From contig NZ_CP102845.1 in assembly GCF_013307435.2 (NCBI RefSeq), forward strand, positions 4,028,001 through 4,092,000: DNA of 64,000 nucleotides, given 5' to 3'. This document shows positions 18,731-27,790 of the stretch, in pieces. Position numbers and translations under genes: made by a program. The notes beneath the pieces were generated by a model, which saw nothing but the letters and a program-made list of their open reading frames with translations, had not been told where the DNA came from and did no database searches. Each line of letters begins with the position of its first letter. Positions within the stretch are counted from its first letter, which is position 1. This DNA comes from Microvirga terrae (GTDB taxonomy: Bacteria; Pseudomonadota; Alphaproteobacteria; Rhizobiales; Beijerinckiaceae).

Positions 18731-19702
18731 ATGCGCCAAACGATGCGTCTGACCGCCGATGCGGCGGGTCTCGCCGAGGCCGCCGCCCTCCTGCGCGGCG
18801 GAGGTCTCGTGGCCTTTCCGACCGAGACGGTTTACGGCCTGGGTGCCGATGCAACGCACGCGGAGGCGGTCGCGGGCATCTACACGGCCAAGGAGCGGCC
18901 GAGCTTCAATCCCCTGATCTCCCATCTGGCCAGCTTCGAAGCCGCCAGAAGCCAGGGGATGTTCGACGCCACGGCGACGCGCCTCGCGGAGGCCTTCTGG
19001 CCCGGTCCCCTGACCCTGGTGGTGCCCGTGGCGCCGACCTGCACCGTCTCGGATCTCGCTCGCGCCGGTCTCGACAGCGTCGGCCTGCGCGTTCCGGCTC
19101 ATCCGCTCGCCCATGCTCTTCTGGAACGGACGGGACGGCCGGTCGCCGCGCCCTCGGCGAACCGCTCGGGCCGCGTGAGCCCGACCGATGCCGACCATGT
19201 CCTGGGGGATCTCGACGGACGCATCGATGCGGTGCTCGACGGGGGAGCGTCGCGGGTCGGCGTCGAATCGACCATCGTGTCGTGCCTGGGAGGCGTGCCG
19301 CGCCTGCTCCGGCCGGGTGGCGTGCCGCGAGAGGCCATTGAGGCGCTGATCGGCAGACGGCTCGAAGGCGCGCCGGAGGCAGGCTCCAGCCCGCTCGCGC
19401 CCGGCATGCTGGCATCCCACTACGCGCCGCGGGCGCAGGTGCGGCTGAACGCGGAAAGCCTTCTGCCGGGCGAGGCCGCGCTGCTGTTCGGCCCTGACGC
19501 GCCGCGGGGCATCGAGGCGGCCCCATCGGCGCTGAACCTCAGCAAAAGCGGCGACCTCGTGGAGGCCGCCGCTCATCTGTTTTCCCATCTCCGGCAACTC
19601 GACGCGTCGGGTGCCGGGACGATCGCGGTCAGTCCCGTTCCGGAGACCGGCCTGGGCGAGGCCATCAACGACCGCCTGAGGCGCGCCGCTGCGGAGCGGT
19701 GA
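18731..19702 (+). CDS. L-threonylcarbamoyladenylate synthase (Sua5 type)
   Basis: A 323-residue protein making threonylcarbamoyl-AMP for the universal t6A37 tRNA modification. The YrdC core shows GGLVAFPTETVYGLGADA, KERPSFNPLI, FWPGPLTLVV, AAPSANRSGRVSPT and a C-terminal Sua5 domain entered by SSPLAPGMLASHYAPRA, so it is the long Sua5 form rather than short TsaC. Starts at GTG 18713, ATG 18731 and ATG 18743 are all in frame; 18731 is a middle choice. It converges with wrbA. Confidence 0.93.
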   Translation: MRQTMRLTADAAGLAEAAALLRGGGLVAFPTETVYGLGADATHAEAVAGIYTAKERPSFNPLISHLASFEAARSQGMFDATATRLAEAFWPGPLTLVVPVAPTCTVSDLARAGLDSVGLRVPAHPLAHALLERTGRPVAAPSANRSGRVSPTDADHVLGDLDGRIDAVLDGGASRVGVESTIVSCLGGVPRLLRPGGVPREAIEALIGRRLEGAPEAGSSPLAPGMLASHYAPRAQVRLNAESLLPGEAALLFGPDAPRGIEAAPSALNLSKSGDLVEAAAHLFSHLRQLDASGAGTIAVSPVPETGLGEAINDRLRRAAAER

Positions 19703-19734
19703 GGCGTTCGGAAAGACCCATCGAACCGTGACCC

Positions 19735-19763
19735 GTCATCACCGGCACGAGGCCGGTGATGAC
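19735..19763. terminator. Perfect hairpin (single element arm) between convergent genes
   Basis: GTCATCACCGGC / GCCGGTGATGAC, a 12-bp stem with a five-base loop, between the ends of the sua5-type gene and wrbA. It is one arm of the composite element and is placed to end transcription from both sides, though no clear U-run is present. Confidence 0.5.
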
Positions 19764-19776
19764 GTGGGAGGGTCGG

Positions 19777-20379
19777 TTACTTCGCGGCGAGCTTCGCGGC
19801 GATCTGAGCCACGTGGCGGCCCTGGAAGCGGGCGCCGTCGAGGTCGATCTCGCTCGGCTGGCGCGAGCCGTCGCCGGCCGCGATCGTGGAGGCGCCGTAG
19901 GGCGAGCCGCCGCGGATCTGGTCGACGCCCATCTGGCCCTGGAACGAATAGGGCAGTCCGACCACCACCATGCCGTGGTGCAGGAGCACCGGCAGCGTGG
20001 TGAGGATGGTGGCCTCCTGGCCGCCGTGCTGGGTCGCCGTGGAGGTGAAGACCGAGCCGACTTTGCCGATCAGCTTGCCCTGGGCCCACAGGCCGCCGGT
20101 CTGATCGAGGAAGTTCTTCATCTGCGCCGTCATGGTGCCGTAGCGGGTCGGCGTGCCGATGATGATGGCATCGTAGTCCGGCAGTTCCTCGACGGTCGCG
20201 ATGGGAGCCTTCTGATCGGTCTTGTAATGAGCAGCCTGAGCCACCTCGGCAGGAACAAGCTCCGGGACGCGCTTCACCACGACCTCGGCGCCGGTCTCGC
20301 GGGCGCCTTCGGCGGCCGCATAGGCCATCTGCTCGATGTGACCCCAGGACGAATAATACAGAACCAGAACCTTGGTCAT
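19777..20379 (-). CDS. wrbA: NAD(P)H:quinone oxidoreductase, type IV
   Basis: A 200-residue flavodoxin-like quinone reductase that uses FMN for two-electron reduction of quinones. WrbA landmarks: [17 protein letters not shown] (FMN phosphate loop), [39 protein letters not shown] and the C-terminal PYGASTIA. The ATG at 20379 gives normal length. It is divergent from a LysR gene across a 171-base gap with an inverted repeat, so the LysR protein probably controls it. Confidence 0.95.
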   Translation of the reverse strand: MTKVLVLYYSSWGHIEQMAYAAAEGARETGAEVVVKRVPELVPAEVAQAAHYKTDQKAPIATVEELPDYDAIIIGTPTRYGTMTAQMKNFLDQTGGLWAQGKLIGKVGSVFTSTATQHGGQEATILTTLPVLLHHGMVVVGLPYSFQGQMGVDQIRGGSPYGASTIAAGDGSRQPSEIDLDGARFQGRHVAQIAAKLAAK

Positions 20380-20497
20380 GTGAACTCCGATCGGTTGAAA
20401 CGAGGCGCAGAGCGGTCGGCGTCCGGTCGCGGATTCCATCGGGCCGGAGTTGCATCGCCTGCTGTTGTTGAACGTCGTGGAGGATAATCTTTCCCAA

Positions 20498-20523
20498 CTG
20501 CAAAACCAGTGTTAGATTTGCAG
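20498..20523. promoter_or_regulatory. Inverted repeat, likely LysR-type operator
   Basis: CTGCAAA (20498-20504) and TTTGCAG (20517-20523) form a perfect 7-bp inverted repeat with a 12-base spacer in the divergent wrbA/LysR gap. A third half-site, ATGCAAAACC, is at 20540-20549, right before the LysR ATG. LysR-type sites usually have this partial dyad layout. Confidence 0.6.
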
Positions 20524-20550
20524 GGTCTCTCTTGCGCGAATGCAAAACCG

Positions 20551-21498
20551 ATGACCAAACAGCAGCATCTCGACTGGGACGATTTCAGGCTCGTGAAGAT
20601 CATCGCCGAGGCCAATGGCCTGGCCGGCGCCGCGGAGCGACTCGGGGTCAACCATTCGACAGTTTTCCGTAGGCTCGGCCAGATGGAAGACAATCTCGGG
20701 GTCAAGCTCTTCGAGCGTCACCGGACCGGCTATGTCCTCACGCCTGCCGGGGAGGAGATGTCGGCGCTTGCCGAGCAGATGGACGAGAACGTCACCGCCT
20801 TCACGCGCAAGCTCGCCGGACAGGCCGTGGCGCCTACAGGAGAATTGCGGGTCACGACCAACGACACGCTGCTCGTCCATCTCCTGACCCCAATCTTCGC
20901 CCGTTTTATCACAGCCTGCCCCGAGATGCGGCTCGACGTGGTGCTCGCCAATCAGGCCCTGAACCTGTCGAAGCGCGACGCGGACGTGGCGATTCGCGCC
21001 ACCGACGATCCGCCGGAGACCCTCGTTGGGCGGCGCGTGGCGACAATCGCCTGGGCGGTCTACGGACGGGTGGAGGATTTCCCCGACGTTCGCGGTCCCG
21101 ACGACGTCAGCCTGACCGACCTGTTCAACCGGCATTGGGTGGCTCTGGGCGACAATCTGGCCGCCCTGAAGGCCGCCCGCTTCGTGCGCGAGCACGTGGC
21201 GCCGGAAAACATCGTCTACAAGGTCAACACGGTTCTTGGCCTCGCCGAGTCCGTCCAGGCCGGAACCGGCATCGGCCCCCTGCCCTGTTTCATCGCGGAT
21301 TCGAACCCCGATCTCGTCCGGCTCTCCGACATCAATCCGGATTTCGCCGCGGGCCTGTGGCTCCTGACCCACCCGGACCTGCGCCAATCGGCGCGCGTGC
21401 GCGCCTTCATGGATTTCATGGCTGCCGAGATCGCCAAGCAGAAGAAATGGATCGAGGGCGCCGGGAGGAAGGCTTCGGCGCCCGCTCCCGTCGCTTAA
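20551..21498 (+). CDS. LysR-family transcriptional regulator
   Basis: A 315-residue LysR-type regulator: an N-terminal winged helix-turn-helix (DWDDFRLVKIIAEANGLAGAAERLGVNHSTVFRRLGQME) and a periplasmic-binding-like effector domain. ATG 20551 starts the canonical domain; an upstream GTG at 20509 would place the leader through the operator-like repeat. The effector is unknown; given divergent wrbA, quinones or electrophiles are a reasonable guess. Its TAA overlaps the stop of the convergent reductase gene. Confidence 0.92.
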   Translation: MTKQQHLDWDDFRLVKIIAEANGLAGAAERLGVNHSTVFRRLGQMEDNLGVKLFERHRTGYVLTPAGEEMSALAEQMDENVTAFTRKLAGQAVAPTGELRVTTNDTLLVHLLTPIFARFITACPEMRLDVVLANQALNLSKRDADVAIRATDDPPETLVGRRVATIAWAVYGRVEDFPDVRGPDDVSLTDLFNRHWVALGDNLAALKAARFVREHVAPENIVYKVNTVLGLAESVQAGTGIGPLPCFIADSNPDLVRLSDINPDFAAGLWLLTHPDLRQSARVRAFMDFMAAEIAKQKKWIEGAGRKASAPAPVA

Positions 21499-22481
21499 GC
21501 GATTTGCACCACCACCCGGCCCTTGATCCGGCCCTCGACGATCTCACGGCCGGCCTCCAACACCTGATCGAGCGGGATCACCGTGGTCATGGCGGCGAGT
21601 TTGTCGTGGTCGAGTTCCCGGGCGATCCGGTTCCAGGCCTCCATGCGCAGGGCTTTCGGAGCCATCACCGAATCGACCCCCAGGAGCGCCACGTTGCGCA
21701 GGATGAAAGGCGCGACGGTCGCCGTCAGATCCATTCCGCCCGCAAGGCCGCAGGCGGCGATCGCGCCGCCATACTTCGTCATCGACAGGAGGTTGGCGAG
21801 CGTCGTGGACCCGACCGTGTCGATTCCGGCCGCCCAGCGCTCCTTGGCGAGAGGCCGGCCGGAACCCGCGAGCTCGCTCCGGTCGAGGATCTCGGCCGCG
21901 CCGAGACCTTTCAGGTAATCAGCTTCCTTCGGTCGGCCGGTCGAGGCGATCACATGCCAACCCGCGTTGGCGAGAAGCGCCACGGCGACCGAGCCGACGC
22001 CTCCGACGGCGCCCGTGACGATGGCGGGCCCCTGATCGGGACGCAGTCCATGTCGCTCCAGGGCCATCAGGCACAGCATCGCCGTGTAGCCTGCGGTCCC
22101 CACCGCCATAGCCTGCTCCGCCGACAGACCCTGCGGCAGCGGGATCAGCCAGTCGCCCTTCACCCGCACCTTCTCCGCATACGCTCCGAGATGGGTCTCG
22201 CCCAGGCCCCAGCCGTTGAGGACGACCGCGTCGCCGGACTTGAATTCGGGATTCGAGGAAGCCTCGACGACACCCGCGAGATCGACGCCGGGAATCATGG
22301 GAAAGCGGCGTACCACCGGGGCCTTGCCGGTGATCGCAAGACCGTCCTTGTAGTTCAGAGTCGAGTGCGAGACGCGTACGGTCACGTCGCCGTCCATGAG
22401 ATCCGTCTCGTCGAACGTGCGGATCCCGACATTCTGACCTGATTCATTCTTGTCGATGACGACGGCCCTGAACGTGCTCAT
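21495..22481 (-). CDS. AcuI/YhdH-family acrylyl-CoA reductase-like oxidoreductase
   Basis: A 328-residue zinc-free medium-chain dehydrogenase/reductase. YhdH/AcuI landmarks: TLNYKDGLA, FPMIPGVDLAG, GWGLGETHLGAYAEKVRV, the NADPH loop VTGAVGGVGSVA and ACGLAGGMDL. AcuI reduces acryloyl-CoA to propionyl-CoA, notably in 3-methylmercaptopropionate/DMSP and 3-hydroxypropionate metabolism. The DmdC-like dehydrogenase nearby (16.8-18.6 kb) makes that link tempting, but other DMSP genes are not in view. Its stop shares TTAA with the LysR stop. Confidence 0.9.
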   Translation of the reverse strand: MSTFRAVVIDKNESGQNVGIRTFDETDLMDGDVTVRVSHSTLNYKDGLAITGKAPVVRRFPMIPGVDLAGVVEASSNPEFKSGDAVVLNGWGLGETHLGAYAEKVRVKGDWLIPLPQGLSAEQAMAVGTAGYTAMLCLMALERHGLRPDQGPAIVTGAVGGVGSVAVALLANAGWHVIASTGRPKEADYLKGLGAAEILDRSELAGSGRPLAKERWAAGIDTVGSTTLANLLSMTKYGGAIAACGLAGGMDLTATVAPFILRNVALLGVDSVMAPKALRMEAWNRIARELDHDKLAAMTTVIPLDQVLEAGREIVEGRIKGRVVVQIA

Positions 22482-22566
22482 GCCGAATCCTCCCACGACC
22501 ATCTTTTGGCGCGACCGAGGATCAGGGCAAGGGGAAAGGCTTTAGCCCTTCGCAGCAGAGGCCGGC

Positions 22567-23808
22567 TTATTCCGCCGGCTGCAGGGCGGGCCCGCGCTCA
22601 ACAGGTTGTTCCTTGATCGGCAGGTTGATCAGCGCGGAGGCGAGGCCGAGCAGGACCGACAGCCACCAGACGGCACTGTAATTGCCGTTGATCTCGTAGA
22701 GAAGCCCGCCGAGCCAGACCCCGAGGAAGCCGCCGACCTGATGCGAGAAGAACGCGAAGCCGTAGAGCATGGCCATGTAGCGGGTGCCGAACATCAGCAT
22801 CACGAGGGAGGACGTGGGTGGCACAGTGGAGAGCCAGAGCAGGCCGATGGAGATGCCGAACAGGATCGACGTCAAGGGGGAGGCCGGGACCAGGATGAAG
22901 GCCGCAATCGCCACCGAGCGGCCGAGATAGATCCAGGCGAGCAGCCAGCGCTTCGACATGCGGGTGGACAGCCAGCCCGATCCGAGGGAGCCGACCGCAT
23001 TGGCCAAGCCGATGACCGCGAGCGTCCATCCGCCGACGGCCGCCGAGAGGCCCGCATCCTTGAGATAGGCCGGCAGGTGCACCGTGATGAAGGCGAGTTG
23101 GAAGCCGCACGTGAAGAAGCCGAGCACCAGGAGCACGTAGGAGCGATGTCGGAACGCTTCCGTCAGCGCCTGCTTGATCGACTGGTTCGGAACGGCCGCC
23201 GCTCCGGACGGAGCCGCGTCGCCGGTCGGACGCGTGGCGAGCGCGACGGCGAGCGGCATGACGAGAAGCACGCTCGCGGCGAAGACAAGCAGGGCCTGAT
23301 GCCAGCCCAGCGAGTCGATCAGCACGTTCCCGATCGGCGGGAACAGGAACTGGCCGAATGAGCCGGCCGCCGTTCCCGCGCCAAAGGCCATCGGCCGCCA
23401 TTGCTCCGGCAGAAGCTTGCCGAAGGCGCCAAGCACCAGATTGAACGAGCAGCCGGACAGGCCGAAGCCGATGAGGACGCCGGCCCCGAGATGCAGCATG
23501 CCCGGCGTGGAGGCATAGGCCATGGCGACGAGGCCGAGCGCGTAGAGGAGCGCGCCGGCGCAGAGCACCCGGAAGGCTCCGAACCGGTCCGCCACGGCGC
23601 CGGCGAAGGGCTGGCCCAGTCCCCAGAGCAGATTCTGGATCGCAATGGCGAAGCCGAAGGTGTCTCGTCCCCAACCGTATTCCGTGATCATGGGCAGTTG
23701 GAACAGGCCGGAGGACGCGCGCGGGCCGAAGGTGATCAGGGCGATCAGGCAGCCGGCGACGACGATGACTTCCGGCGAGACGCGGGTTCGAGCGGGGGAA
23801 GCGGACAT
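22567..23808 (-). CDS. Major facilitator superfamily transporter
   Basis: A 413-residue MFS transporter with 12 predicted hydrophobic segments in two halves; the inter-domain loop is around DAAPSGAAAVPNQSIK. The loop DRFGAFR after the second segment is the MFS A-motif. The substrate is not recognisable. ATG 23808 was chosen; the frame extends upstream, but the added residues are not membrane-like. It is followed by an unrelated reductase gene 85 bases on and stands alone. Confidence 0.9.
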   Translation of the reverse strand: MSASPARTRVSPEVIVVAGCLIALITFGPRASSGLFQLPMITEYGWGRDTFGFAIAIQNLLWGLGQPFAGAVADRFGAFRVLCAGALLYALGLVAMAYASTPGMLHLGAGVLIGFGLSGCSFNLVLGAFGKLLPEQWRPMAFGAGTAAGSFGQFLFPPIGNVLIDSLGWHQALLVFAASVLLVMPLAVALATRPTGDAAPSGAAAVPNQSIKQALTEAFRHRSYVLLVLGFFTCGFQLAFITVHLPAYLKDAGLSAAVGGWTLAVIGLANAVGSLGSGWLSTRMSKRWLLAWIYLGRSVAIAAFILVPASPLTSILFGISIGLLWLSTVPPTSSLVMLMFGTRYMAMLYGFAFFSHQVGGFLGVWLGGLLYEINGNYSAVWWLSVLLGLASALINLPIKEQPVERGPALQPAE

Positions 23809-23950
23809 GCTCACGGCCCTTTGAGGGAAGGCAGGGGTGCGCAGACTAGCCCAAGTCGTCCGCCGGCAACATTGAAAGTTTGTAGGCTTTGGTATGAGGC
23901 TTTGTGATGGATACCTGCAGAAATCCGGCTCCGATTTGCTCCGCAATCCC

Positions 23951-25381
23951 CTAGACTACAAAGAAGTCGTGGTGGTTGAGCTTCAGATTTTTCCCAAGAG
24001 TGGCAAATTTCATCGGGGCGCCGGCACCCGAGCCATCGGCATCGTAGGAGAGCGCGCCGGACTTCGCGTCGTAGATGACCCGATCCTCGAGATCCTGCGC
24101 CTTCTTGGCCCGAATGAACATGTCTGCCTTGAAGGCCGCCGGCTTGGATGCGCTGCCGGAGCCCAGTGCGGTGTAGATCTTGTTCTCGAGCCTGATCGAA
24201 TCGTAGGCCGGGTTGAAGTCGTCGATCCGGTCGACGTTCTTGTCCCGGCTGGTTCTGGTGTCGAACACGAAGACGTCGTAACCCGCGCCGCCCGAGAGCC
24301 TGTCGCTGCCCGCGCCGCCAAAAAGGATGTCGTCGCCGCTTCCGCCGGCGAGGGTGTCGGCGCCGTCGGCGCCGCGCAGCACGTTTCCGGCCGAATTGCC
24401 CTGAAGCCTGTCGGCGAAGCGTCCGCCGGTGGCATTCTCGATCGTTACGCCGTTGGCGATCGTATAGCCGCCGGCAACGCCCTTCTCTCGGGAGATGAAG
24501 CCGCCCGCATGGGAATCTCCCGGCTCCAGGGTCGCGGCGCGAAGATCGATGACGACACCATCGAGTGCTCGGGCGGCGGTGATCGTGTCCAGTCCGCCGG
24601 CGTCCCAGAGACAGTACCACCCCTGCTCGTCGACAGTCGGATTCAGGGTCGGCAGCGCGTAGACGTTGCTCCCCTGGCCGGTTTCCATGTTCTTTCCGTA
24701 GAGCGCCTGCAAGGCCGCGATGTCGAAGGCGCCGAGCCCGGCCTGATTGCCGTAGGACAGGTCGTACCCGGCCTGCCCCCAACCGGGATTGTAGGACATG
24801 ACCGTCCAGATACCCTGGTTCAGGCCGTTCGGCCCGAGGGTGCCGGAATCCGTCACGCCCGGAAAGGTCGTCGCATCCGCGCCCGTTCCGCCGTCATGCG
24901 GATGAGCCAGGCCCATGCCGTGGCCGAACTCGTGCAGGACGGTGTTGAGGCCGTCACCGCCGAAATTCATCCAGTTCCATGAGGGCATCGTCGGGTCGAA
25001 ATATCCCCAGATCTGGTTCTTGTCGGGCACCTCGTGCAATCCGAGCGTGCTGCCGTCCAGCGGCATCTTCCACCAGACGACGTTGGCCTCCGCGGCGGAG
25101 CCGGCGAGTTCGAATTTCAACCCGCAGACGCTTTCATAAACCTGGATCGCATAGTCGAAGACCGCCTTCTCGGCCTTTGTCCAATTCCGGGTCGAAAGAC
25201 CGCTCGTCAGGATGTCGCTGGGGCCGTGGACGGCGCTCGCCGCCGCGAAATCGCCGTTTTGGCCGAACCAGATCTTGATGGACCCGCTCGCGGTGTTCCA
25301 GGCCGTTCCTCCCCAGACCAGCGCATCGACATAGGCATTGCCATAGCCGGTACCCGGAACGGAATTTCGAATGCTTGCCAC
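23951..25381 (-). CDS. Serralysin-type M10 metalloprotease with RTX repeats
   Basis: A 476-residue secreted protease. The metzincin zinc site HEFGHGMGLAH is at 150-160 (His150, Glu151, His154, His160) and the Met-turn at VMSYN (Met195). Peptidase M10 C-terminal parts follow, then RTX nonapeptides (about 325-372, GGxGxDxLx type) that bind calcium, and a C-terminal cassette ending HHDFFVV. There is no Sec signal, as expected for type I secretion. No ABC exporter, adaptor or outer-membrane gene is in the window. A second RTX protein at 42.6-45.2 kb shares the tail. Confidence 0.93.
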   Translation of the reverse strand: MASIRNSVPGTGYGNAYVDALVWGGTAWNTASGSIKIWFGQNGDFAAASAVHGPSDILTSGLSTRNWTKAEKAVFDYAIQVYESVCGLKFELAGSAAEANVVWWKMPLDGSTLGLHEVPDKNQIWGYFDPTMPSWNWMNFGGDGLNTVLHEFGHGMGLAHPHDGGTGADATTFPGVTDSGTLGPNGLNQGIWTVMSYNPGWGQAGYDLSYGNQAGLGAFDIAALQALYGKNMETGQGSNVYALPTLNPTVDEQGWYCLWDAGGLDTITAARALDGVVIDLRAATLEPGDSHAGGFISREKGVAGGYTIANGVTIENATGGRFADRLQGNSAGNVLRGADGADTLAGGSGDDILFGGAGSDRLSGGAGYDVFVFDTRTSRDKNVDRIDDFNPAYDSIRLENKIYTALGSGSASKPAAFKADMFIRAKKAQDLEDRVIYDAKSGALSYDADGSGAGAPMKFATLGKNLKLNHHDFFVV

Positions 25382-25469
25382 GACTTCCCCGCCTTCAATG
25401 CCGCGCCTGAGTCTTGATAGGACTTTGTTACACTCGGTGAAGTGCCGAAGCGCACGAGCAAGGTTTTTC

Positions 25470-26732
25470 TCAGGTCTGACCGGGCTTGAGCTTATAGAAG
25501 ATGTGCCGCCCGATCACGTCCATTTTCTTCAGGCGGCGGGCCCAGTAGGGCCGGACATAGTCGGCGTGGTAATGGGTCGCCGCGCCCACATCGGCCAGGT
25601 AGGTCTTGCCCTCGAGCACGGCGCTCGCGACGCTCTTGGCGCGCTCCCAGGACTCGGTGTCGCGGATGCGCAGGGCCTTGCCCTCGCAGGCGAAGGTGAA
25701 CTGGCAGGCGAGATGACGATGCCGGTTCTGATAGACCACGCCGCAGATGCTGGACGGGTAAAGCCCGCTCTTCACACGGTTGAGAACCACCTGGGCCACG
25801 GCCGCCTGCCCTTCGACGGGCTCGCTGCGGGCCTCGAAATAGACGGCCTCGGCGAGGCAGCGCTGCTCCTTGCTCGTGTTGTCCGGATCGATCAGGTCGG
25901 CATAGCGGGGACGATCCGGATCGTCGCTCTTGGGCAGGATGGACAGGTCCCCATAGCCGCCGCGGTCGAGACGCGGGGATTGCAGGGACACGGGGGCGGC
26001 TGCGATCTCGATGGGCGTTGCTTCGACCGGGGCCGGCGTCGTCGAAGACAGGGCGGTCGCGCGCTTGACCATGGGGGTGGTCGGGCTCGCTGCAGCCCCG
26101 GTCGAGCCCGCGGCCGCCGCGGCCGGGGACTGGACGGACGTGGCTTGACGCGTCGTGGTGTATTCGGGCGCCTCCCAGGGCTCGAAGGCCTGCTCCGTCT
26201 CCGGAGCCTCGAGTTGGCCTTCCATGAGGACGGTCGGCGGCAGAAGCCGCTCGTCGCGGCTGTAGAGCAGCCGGGTGCTGCCCATCTGATCGAGGGTCGA
26301 GCGCAATTGTCTCGCGCGACGGGACAGGGTGGCGTGCGGCGCCACCAGGGGATTGCCCTTCAGGGAGCGGTCCACGAGGGCATCGGGACCCGCATCGGCT
26401 TTCCTGTCGGCCTTGAGAGGCGCGGAATCGGCAGCCTCGTCCGGGAGGTCATAGCGCGGAAGGGTGCGGAGAACATCGCGCTCGATTCCGAGCTTTCCGT
26501 CGGCGATCGAGGCGCCGGTGGGCGGGATGAGCGCGGTGTCGACGAGGCGGGCGGTAGCGCTGCGCGGCGTGAAGCTCACGCCGGAATGGAGATCGTTGCT
26601 GGCCGATGCGGTAAACGAGATCAGCAATCCGGTGGCCAGCGCCCAGGGAGCCGTGGTGGCGCAGATCCATTTCACCCGAGATCGACGATACGGAAGACGC
26701 ACGCGCAACACCCTGCAAAAACTCGTGAACAA
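25470..26732 (-). CDS. SleB-type cell wall hydrolase
   Basis: About 420 residues. A membrane anchor or uncleaved signal (about 24-44) is followed by a long low-complexity periplasmic stretch rich in Ala, Pro and Thr, and a C-terminal Hydrolase_2 (SleB/CwlJ) domain starting RCLAEAVYFEARSEP, with VAQVVLNRV, QFTFACEG and THYHADYV. SleB-like enzymes cut peptidoglycan glycan strands; in non-spore-formers they act in wall remodelling. The only upstream starts are TTG 26732 or internal GTGs, so the N-terminus is uncertain. Two GGTTAAGG repeats sit just upstream. Confidence 0.88.
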   Translation of the reverse strand: MFTSFCRVLRVRLPYRRSRVKWICATTAPWALATGLLISFTASASNDLHSGVSFTPRSATARLVDTALIPPTGASIADGKLGIERDVLRTLPRYDLPDEAADSAPLKADRKADAGPDALVDRSLKGNPLVAPHATLSRRARQLRSTLDQMGSTRLLYSRDERLLPPTVLMEGQLEAPETEQAFEPWEAPEYTTTRQATSVQSPAAAAAGSTGAAASPTTPMVKRATALSSTTPAPVEATPIEIAAAPVSLQSPRLDRGGYGDLSILPKSDDPDRPRYADLIDPDNTSKEQRCLAEAVYFEARSEPVEGQAAVAQVVLNRVKSGLYPSSICGVVYQNRHRHLACQFTFACEGKALRIRDTESWERAKSVASAVLEGKTYLADVGAATHYHADYVRPYWARRLKKMDVIGRHIFYKLKPGQT

Positions 26733-26778
26733 TCCGGAGCATCCAGCAGGAGGGCTCCGATGTCGTAAAGTTATCGCG

Positions 26779-26803
26779 GGTTAAGGTTGATGGGTGGTTA
26801 AGG
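26779..26803 (-). promoter_or_regulatory. Paired CCTTAACC motifs upstream of cell wall hydrolase gene
   Basis: GGTTAAGG at 26779-26786 and 26796-26803; read on the minus strand they are two CCTTAACC direct repeats 17 bases apart, about 50-70 bases before the hydrolase start. TTAACC is the core of CtrA half-sites. Confidence 0.3.
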
Positions 26804-26814
26804 CGAGGCTCCGG

Positions 26815-27663
26815 TTATCCGGGTGACGCTGCGGCAGCCTGACGCTTCTCGGCGAGACGCCTCAGCGCGGAACCGGTCTCGGGATCGGCCGGAAAGAACG
26901 CCTCGATGGCCAATTCCGACAGGGTGACGTCCACCGGGGTGCCGAAGATCGTGGTGGTGCTGAACAGGGTCAGCGGGCCCTCCCCGGTCACGAGCTGGAG
27001 CGGCACGACGATGCCGGCGTAATCGTGGCTCGACCTGGGGCCGCGTCCCGCCGCGTCCGGCGTCGGATAGGACTGCAGTTCCTCGATCAGAGCGGCGAGA
27101 ACGACGTCGCCGGTCGCATCGACCTGACGATGCAGTCGATGAACCAGATGGTTGCGCCACTCGGTGAAATTCACGATCCGACGGGCAAGGCCTGCGGGAT
27201 GGATGCTCAGGCGCAGCACGTTGACAGGAGGCTTCATCAGCGCCGGATCGACCTCGCCGATCACCGACACGAGAGCCTCGTTGGCGGACACGAGCGACCA
27301 GTGCCGGTCCACGGCGAGCGCCGGATAGGGATCATGCCCCCTGAGCACGAGATCCACCGCCTGACGCATGCTGACGAGCGCAGGGTCGTCGAGGGAGCGC
27401 TGCGAATAGACCGGCGCGAAGCCTGCCGACACCAGCATGATGTTGCGCTCGCGAAGGGGCATATCGAGCTTCTCCGCAAGCAGCAGCACCATCTCGCGGC
27501 TCGGTTGAGAGCGGCCGGTCTCGAGGAAGCTCAGATGGCGGGTGGAGATCTCCGCTTCGAGGGCGAGGTCCATCTGGCTCAGGCGTCGCCGCTGACGCCA
27601 TTCGCGCAGGTAATCGCCCACATGTCGGTCGGTGTTCACGGGTTGAGTGCTCGCTGTTCTCAT
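26815..27663 (-). CDS. XRE-family regulator with MmyB-like ligand domain
   Basis: A 282-residue DNA-binding protein. The N-terminal HTH (about 15-72) shows LREWRQRRRLSQMDLALEAEISTRHLSFLETGRSQPSREMV in two adjoining parts; the rest matches the MmyB-like PAS-like domain (ALAVDRHWSLVSANEA; NVLRLSIHPAGL). Members often repress a divergent oxidoreductase or membrane gene and may bind fatty acids. The ATG at 27663 is preferred to an upstream start. It is divergent from a small four-helix membrane protein gene (27791), its likely target. Confidence 0.9.
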   Translation of the reverse strand: MRTASTQPVNTDRHVGDYLREWRQRRRLSQMDLALEAEISTRHLSFLETGRSQPSREMVLLLAEKLDMPLRERNIMLVSAGFAPVYSQRSLDDPALVSMRQAVDLVLRGHDPYPALAVDRHWSLVSANEALVSVIGEVDPALMKPPVNVLRLSIHPAGLARRIVNFTEWRNHLVHRLHRQVDATGDVVLAALIEELQSYPTPDAAGRGPRSSHDYAGIVVPLQLVTGEGPLTLFSTTTIFGTPVDVTLSELAIEAFFPADPETGSALRRLAEKRQAAAASPG

Positions 27664-27790
27664 GAGAGAGACCCTAGCGTGAGACAAGCCGATCTTCCAT
27701 GACCTCGGAGGTAATCGACTGTGCTCAGCGCTTCCGAGATCCTTGCGATCAGGTTGAGGTTTTCAACCGGCCCACCGCAAGGAGACAGCC

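Noticed and set aside
26781..26801. A canonical CtrA site before the cell wall hydrolase gene
   Set aside because: The two TTAA units are 13 bases apart, outside the 5-7 base spacing; kept only as a weak candidate.
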